From: Pseudoneurospora amorphoporcata | Lineage: Eukaryota; Ascomycota; Sordariomycetes; Sordariales; Sordariaceae | Length of the DNA: 64,000 bases | Reading direction: 5' to 3' | Assembly (NCBI GenBank): GCA_033297205.1 | Contig: MU859062.1 | Coordinates: forward strand, 310,001-374,000 | In this document: positions 61,101 to 64,000 of the stretch, one piece after another | Position numbering within the stretch: position 1 is the first letter of the stretch | Layout of the letters: each line of letters begins with the position of its first letter | Made by a program: the position numbers and the translations under genes | The notes under the pieces: model-generated | Told to the model about the DNA's origin: nothing | Seen by the model: only the letters and a program-made list of their open reading frames with translations | Databases searched by the model: none

Positions 61101-64000
61101 TCCAGCGCGGGCGGCCCCGAGGAATTGGTGTCGCGCTAGTCAGGAACAGCGAGCGGCCATATGTTCGTACTAGTTTAGTGCCAAAGAGAAGACACACTAA
61201 AATACAGAGAAAACAAAGGGCACAAAAAGCTTAAAAGACCCTTTTTCTCTGGTAGCGGCCTGCCACCCCCAGCTTCTTATTAATACCCTGAACCGGCAGT
61301 TCGGTAAGGGGAACCGGATACACAAATCGGTTGATCCTTGCGCGTTGCCCCAATCAACGGGCTCGCAACATCAACAGCAATGGAACAAGGGAGAAAAGAA
61401 AAGAGATGGAAAGTGAGCTATCTTGTCGGTGAACCGAAAATTCAGTCACATTTCGCCGTTTCCAATCCCTCTTCTTGCCTGATACACCTGGCTCGCCTAG
61501 GTCAACAAAACTTACATACATACGTCCATCGATTGTGGATGCTCCAAAAAGTGAGCCTCGTGACGGCAAAAATGATAGACAATGCAACATGACAAGCGAT
61601 GCTGCTTCGCAAGATGCCTGTCCGGGGTGAATCACCAACCACCAAGAAGAAGAAAAAAGAAAACAAGGACGTGGAGTGGTGAGTGTGACCGTGAGGGGAC
61701 GCTCGCTCGGGATTGGGGGCGGCAGGCAGGCCTGTCAAAAAAAAAAATCGACAGAGAAAAAAAAGTGGCCCCTGCGGAGGTACCCGACCTGAACGCTAGA
61801 GGTACCGGTAGGTATCCTACCGATCAACAACAGTTCATAGCAACTTCAATACGAGGGGCGCACTCGATGAAAATTGGATGACCAACTAATTAGCAATGAC
61901 CGGAAGGTCAGTTCGGAGGACCCCTTTACTTCACGGTCCTCTGCTATGTATAGATTTGACGGACGTTGCCTGCAGGCCAGTGTCCCAAGAAATGGAACGA
62001 AGCGAAAGCAAAGCAAAAATTGGCCTAAAAATCAACGCGATGCGGACGGACTATCCGAATATCTGGGTGCGTCTAGGCGGGCCGAGAGCTCGGGCCCCTT
62101 TGAGTAGAAGACCTTGCGGGATAACAACTGGAAAGTTCCCGACAGCAATGGGCCAACTTTGAAAGCAAAAGAAGAGTATTATTAATTTGTGTCATTTGAT
62201 GCTGCCTTGAGATGCGCGACAACACAACATGTGTTCCTTTTTGGAGGTGTTTTTCTGTGCCCGTGATTATTTGCGGATACAGTGAGTGCTTGGCGTATCC
62301 GGAGGCCGTACTTCGGGGCCGTTGTGATGTTGAAACGCGGTGGACAACCACTCACGCCAAAATTAGCTCTAGCGAGCATCACCAAGACAGCTGAGCTAAG
62401 GTGGAACAGTTAGAATCATTGACTTCAAGAAAGACAGCCGTGACAGCCACGCAAAATATCATATCACTAACCTTGACCCAAGAAGACTGAGGGGATACGT
62501 AATTTACACGTGGCAACCCATTTTCGTGTAACAACACTGGGGTAAAGCAGAAGGACGGAAGCTGTGCAGCTGAAGCATTTCTTTCCCTTCCGCCTGAACC
62601 CTGGACCCTTCTATGCGACCTTCCAGCCGAGACTGCGTTCGGTTCCCGCTCCCCGCTATGGAGACAAGACGGCTGAAGACAGATAGATAGGCAGGCGGGC
62701 AGGCGGGCCTCCCTGACGTTGAGCTTGTACAATCCACTAAACCTACACTCTGTTAGCGAGTTCTGAGAGACAAGTGAGAGACGTAAACCAGCGATAAGGA
62801 TAGCGATAGGATATGGTAATCCGCATACCTAGGTGCATCATTCCGTGTATCCGTACATACCTCTAATTCGGTTGCATCCACTGGACTCCGAGGGTATTGT
62901 AACATCGTGGCATACAACACAGCTTTAATGTCTGTACCTCTAGTGCCTGAGTCCAACGTTTGCTCCCGTCATTCTTGACCTCGAGTCTTATACAAGACTA
63001 GTTAGTCACGAGATGGCGCGGACAATACGACATTTCCCACCTCAGGTCACACACGCGCGCGCGCGCGCGCGAAGTTGATATTCGGCAAGTTCCATTGCGA
63101 AAAGGCCCTTAAGCTAGTTTCCACGGACTCGGAAACCGGACAGCCAGCCTTAAGAAAGTGAACAGCACCTGGGATTATTTCTCACAAAGATCCCAGTCAT
63201 CATAGTGCGGTCCCAGCAGCTCGGGTCGCCTATTTGTTTCATCCTAAGATCGCGGAGATCTGACCTTTAATGGTCCAGCCCTCCACGTTCAACGGTGCTC
63301 GTTCTGTCAGCCGGGTCGTTAGGTATAGTTCGATTGCTGCCCGCAATTTTTGAGAAACTGCGAGCTTTGTGGTTGGTTGCCTAGGTATTTGTTTTGCGGG
63401 TGGCTTAGGTTGCCCAAGTACGTTTGAACGTACGTTCTCTGAATGCACTAAGGATAACTCAAATTTCACAGCTAAGAACGGTCAAAAGCTTGGGAGTTAA
63501 ATTCCGAAGCAGACTTCATCCTTGGACCATTGCCAATTCCATGCTTGGCGTTTCGAGCATGCTGGAAAAAGCGCAGCGCCCAATGTTCTATCATTTCCGA
63601 ATGGTGATGTAGTACAACGTCTTTCAGCATTTCTTCCGTTTTATGATCAGAACTTCCAACGTGGCCGCCGCCCAGGTATCCGGCGAATACTTGAATGCAA
63701 TGGTCTCTCCCGCCGTTACCCGCGAACGTGTCCCACATTCTTTCTCTGTCGGCAAAGGTGAGGACAGATGCCCTTCCGGATCGGCATAACCACATGCTGT
63801 GGTGCGCAGTCGTTTGGAGCTACGCAGTCTCCGCTATCGATCAAGCTACGGCGCCCCGGCACCGTCTCCATACAGCGGACGGGGAACCGGATCCGGTGGA
63901 GATAAGTCCTCTCGATCTCACAGCTCGGTCCCGCTTCGCTGCCTTTTTGAAGGCGCTAGGCTAACCACCGTAAATCATAGGGCCACGCGCTAGCTCAAGC
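58148..64000. other. Gene-poor stretch, part 3, to the right edge
   Basis: 5.9 kb with no supported gene. The GC-rich block 58220-58500 and its antisense frame (162 codons), and the frames at 59438-59830, 60239-60604, 60630-61139 and 63472-63795, lack family features. Small landmarks: dyad AGCCTAG-TG-CTAGGCT (59300-59315) next to the palindrome CGTAGCTACG (59327-59336); dyad CGGTAGG-TAT-CCTACCG (61806-61822); a short AGGCGGGC tandem at about 62690-62708; and a (CG)9 run (63054-63071). Confidence 0.4.
63054..63071. repeat. (CG)9 dinucleotide run
   Basis: Eighteen uninterrupted alternating C and G bases, preceded by ACAC. Alternating purine-pyrimidine CG runs can adopt Z-DNA and are rare in fungal genomes with cytosine methylation. 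Confidence 0.95.

Noticed and set aside
60630..61139. 169-codon plus frame
   Set aside because: No family features, no codon-use or domain support, no consistent exons.
50133..64000. RIP-mutated transposon island
   Set aside because: By eye, the region lacks the AT-richness and TpA excess expected of repeat-induced point mutation, and no transposase or reverse transcriptase remnant is readable.

Overview
The window is chromosomal DNA of a filamentous ascomycete, most likely a Sordariomycete close to Neurospora/Sordaria. The reasons are: short introns (50-372 nt) with GTRNGT donors and CTAAC-type branch sites; a fungal sphingolipid C9-methyltransferase; a NoxR-type NADPH oxidase regulator; a fungal Rictor/Ste16; polyglutamine from CAG/CAA runs; and long pure A/T tracts between genes. 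The species call is inference. I see no rRNA, tRNA, CRISPR array, virus or intact transposon.

Layout. 1-4.2 kb (-): the NuA4 subunit VID21/EAF1, running off the left edge. 5.9-7.0 kb (+): splicing factor SPP2. 7.5-13.4 kb: a divergent maltose-type pair, an alpha-glucoside/sugar permease (-) and a cytosolic GH13 alpha-glucosidase (+). 14.9-16.7 kb (+): sphingolipid C9-methyltransferase. 18.0-21.9 kb (-): an NDUFAF3-like complex I assembly factor, ribosomal protein eL34, and an unrecognised 132-residue protein. 23.8-25.5 kb (+): a polyglutamine protein with a FAR1/WRKY-GCM1-like DNA-binding domain. 27.7-33.1 kb (-): an 11-exon HMP kinase/TenA fusion (THI20-like) and NoxR. 38.3-42.9 kb: copper chaperone for SOD1 (-), mitochondrial uL13m (+) and urate oxidase (-). 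45.4-50.1 kb (+): the TORC2 subunit Rictor/Ste16.

I rebuilt the gene models by hand. Every intron was placed on donor, branch and acceptor signals and checked by reading-frame arithmetic. Several genes have very small coding exons (16 nt in the maltase, 19 nt in the thiamine gene, 15 and 21 nt at the ends of noxR) or introns that are a multiple of three with no stop, which simple ORF finding misses.

The genes are mostly unrelated housekeeping functions. The clear functional unit is the permease/maltase pair. NoxR, the SOD1 copper chaperone and uricase all touch superoxide or hydrogen peroxide, but their closeness may be chance. Two stretches are gene-poor with ordinary base composition: 33.1-38.3 kb and 50.1-64.0 kb. 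The second holds dyads and an exact three-copy 9-mer array, but no gene I can defend. I found no clearly novel system. The best leads are the copper chaperone's N-terminal extension, the maltose pair, the unidentified GC-AG-intron gene, and the unexplained structure in the 50-64 kb stretch.
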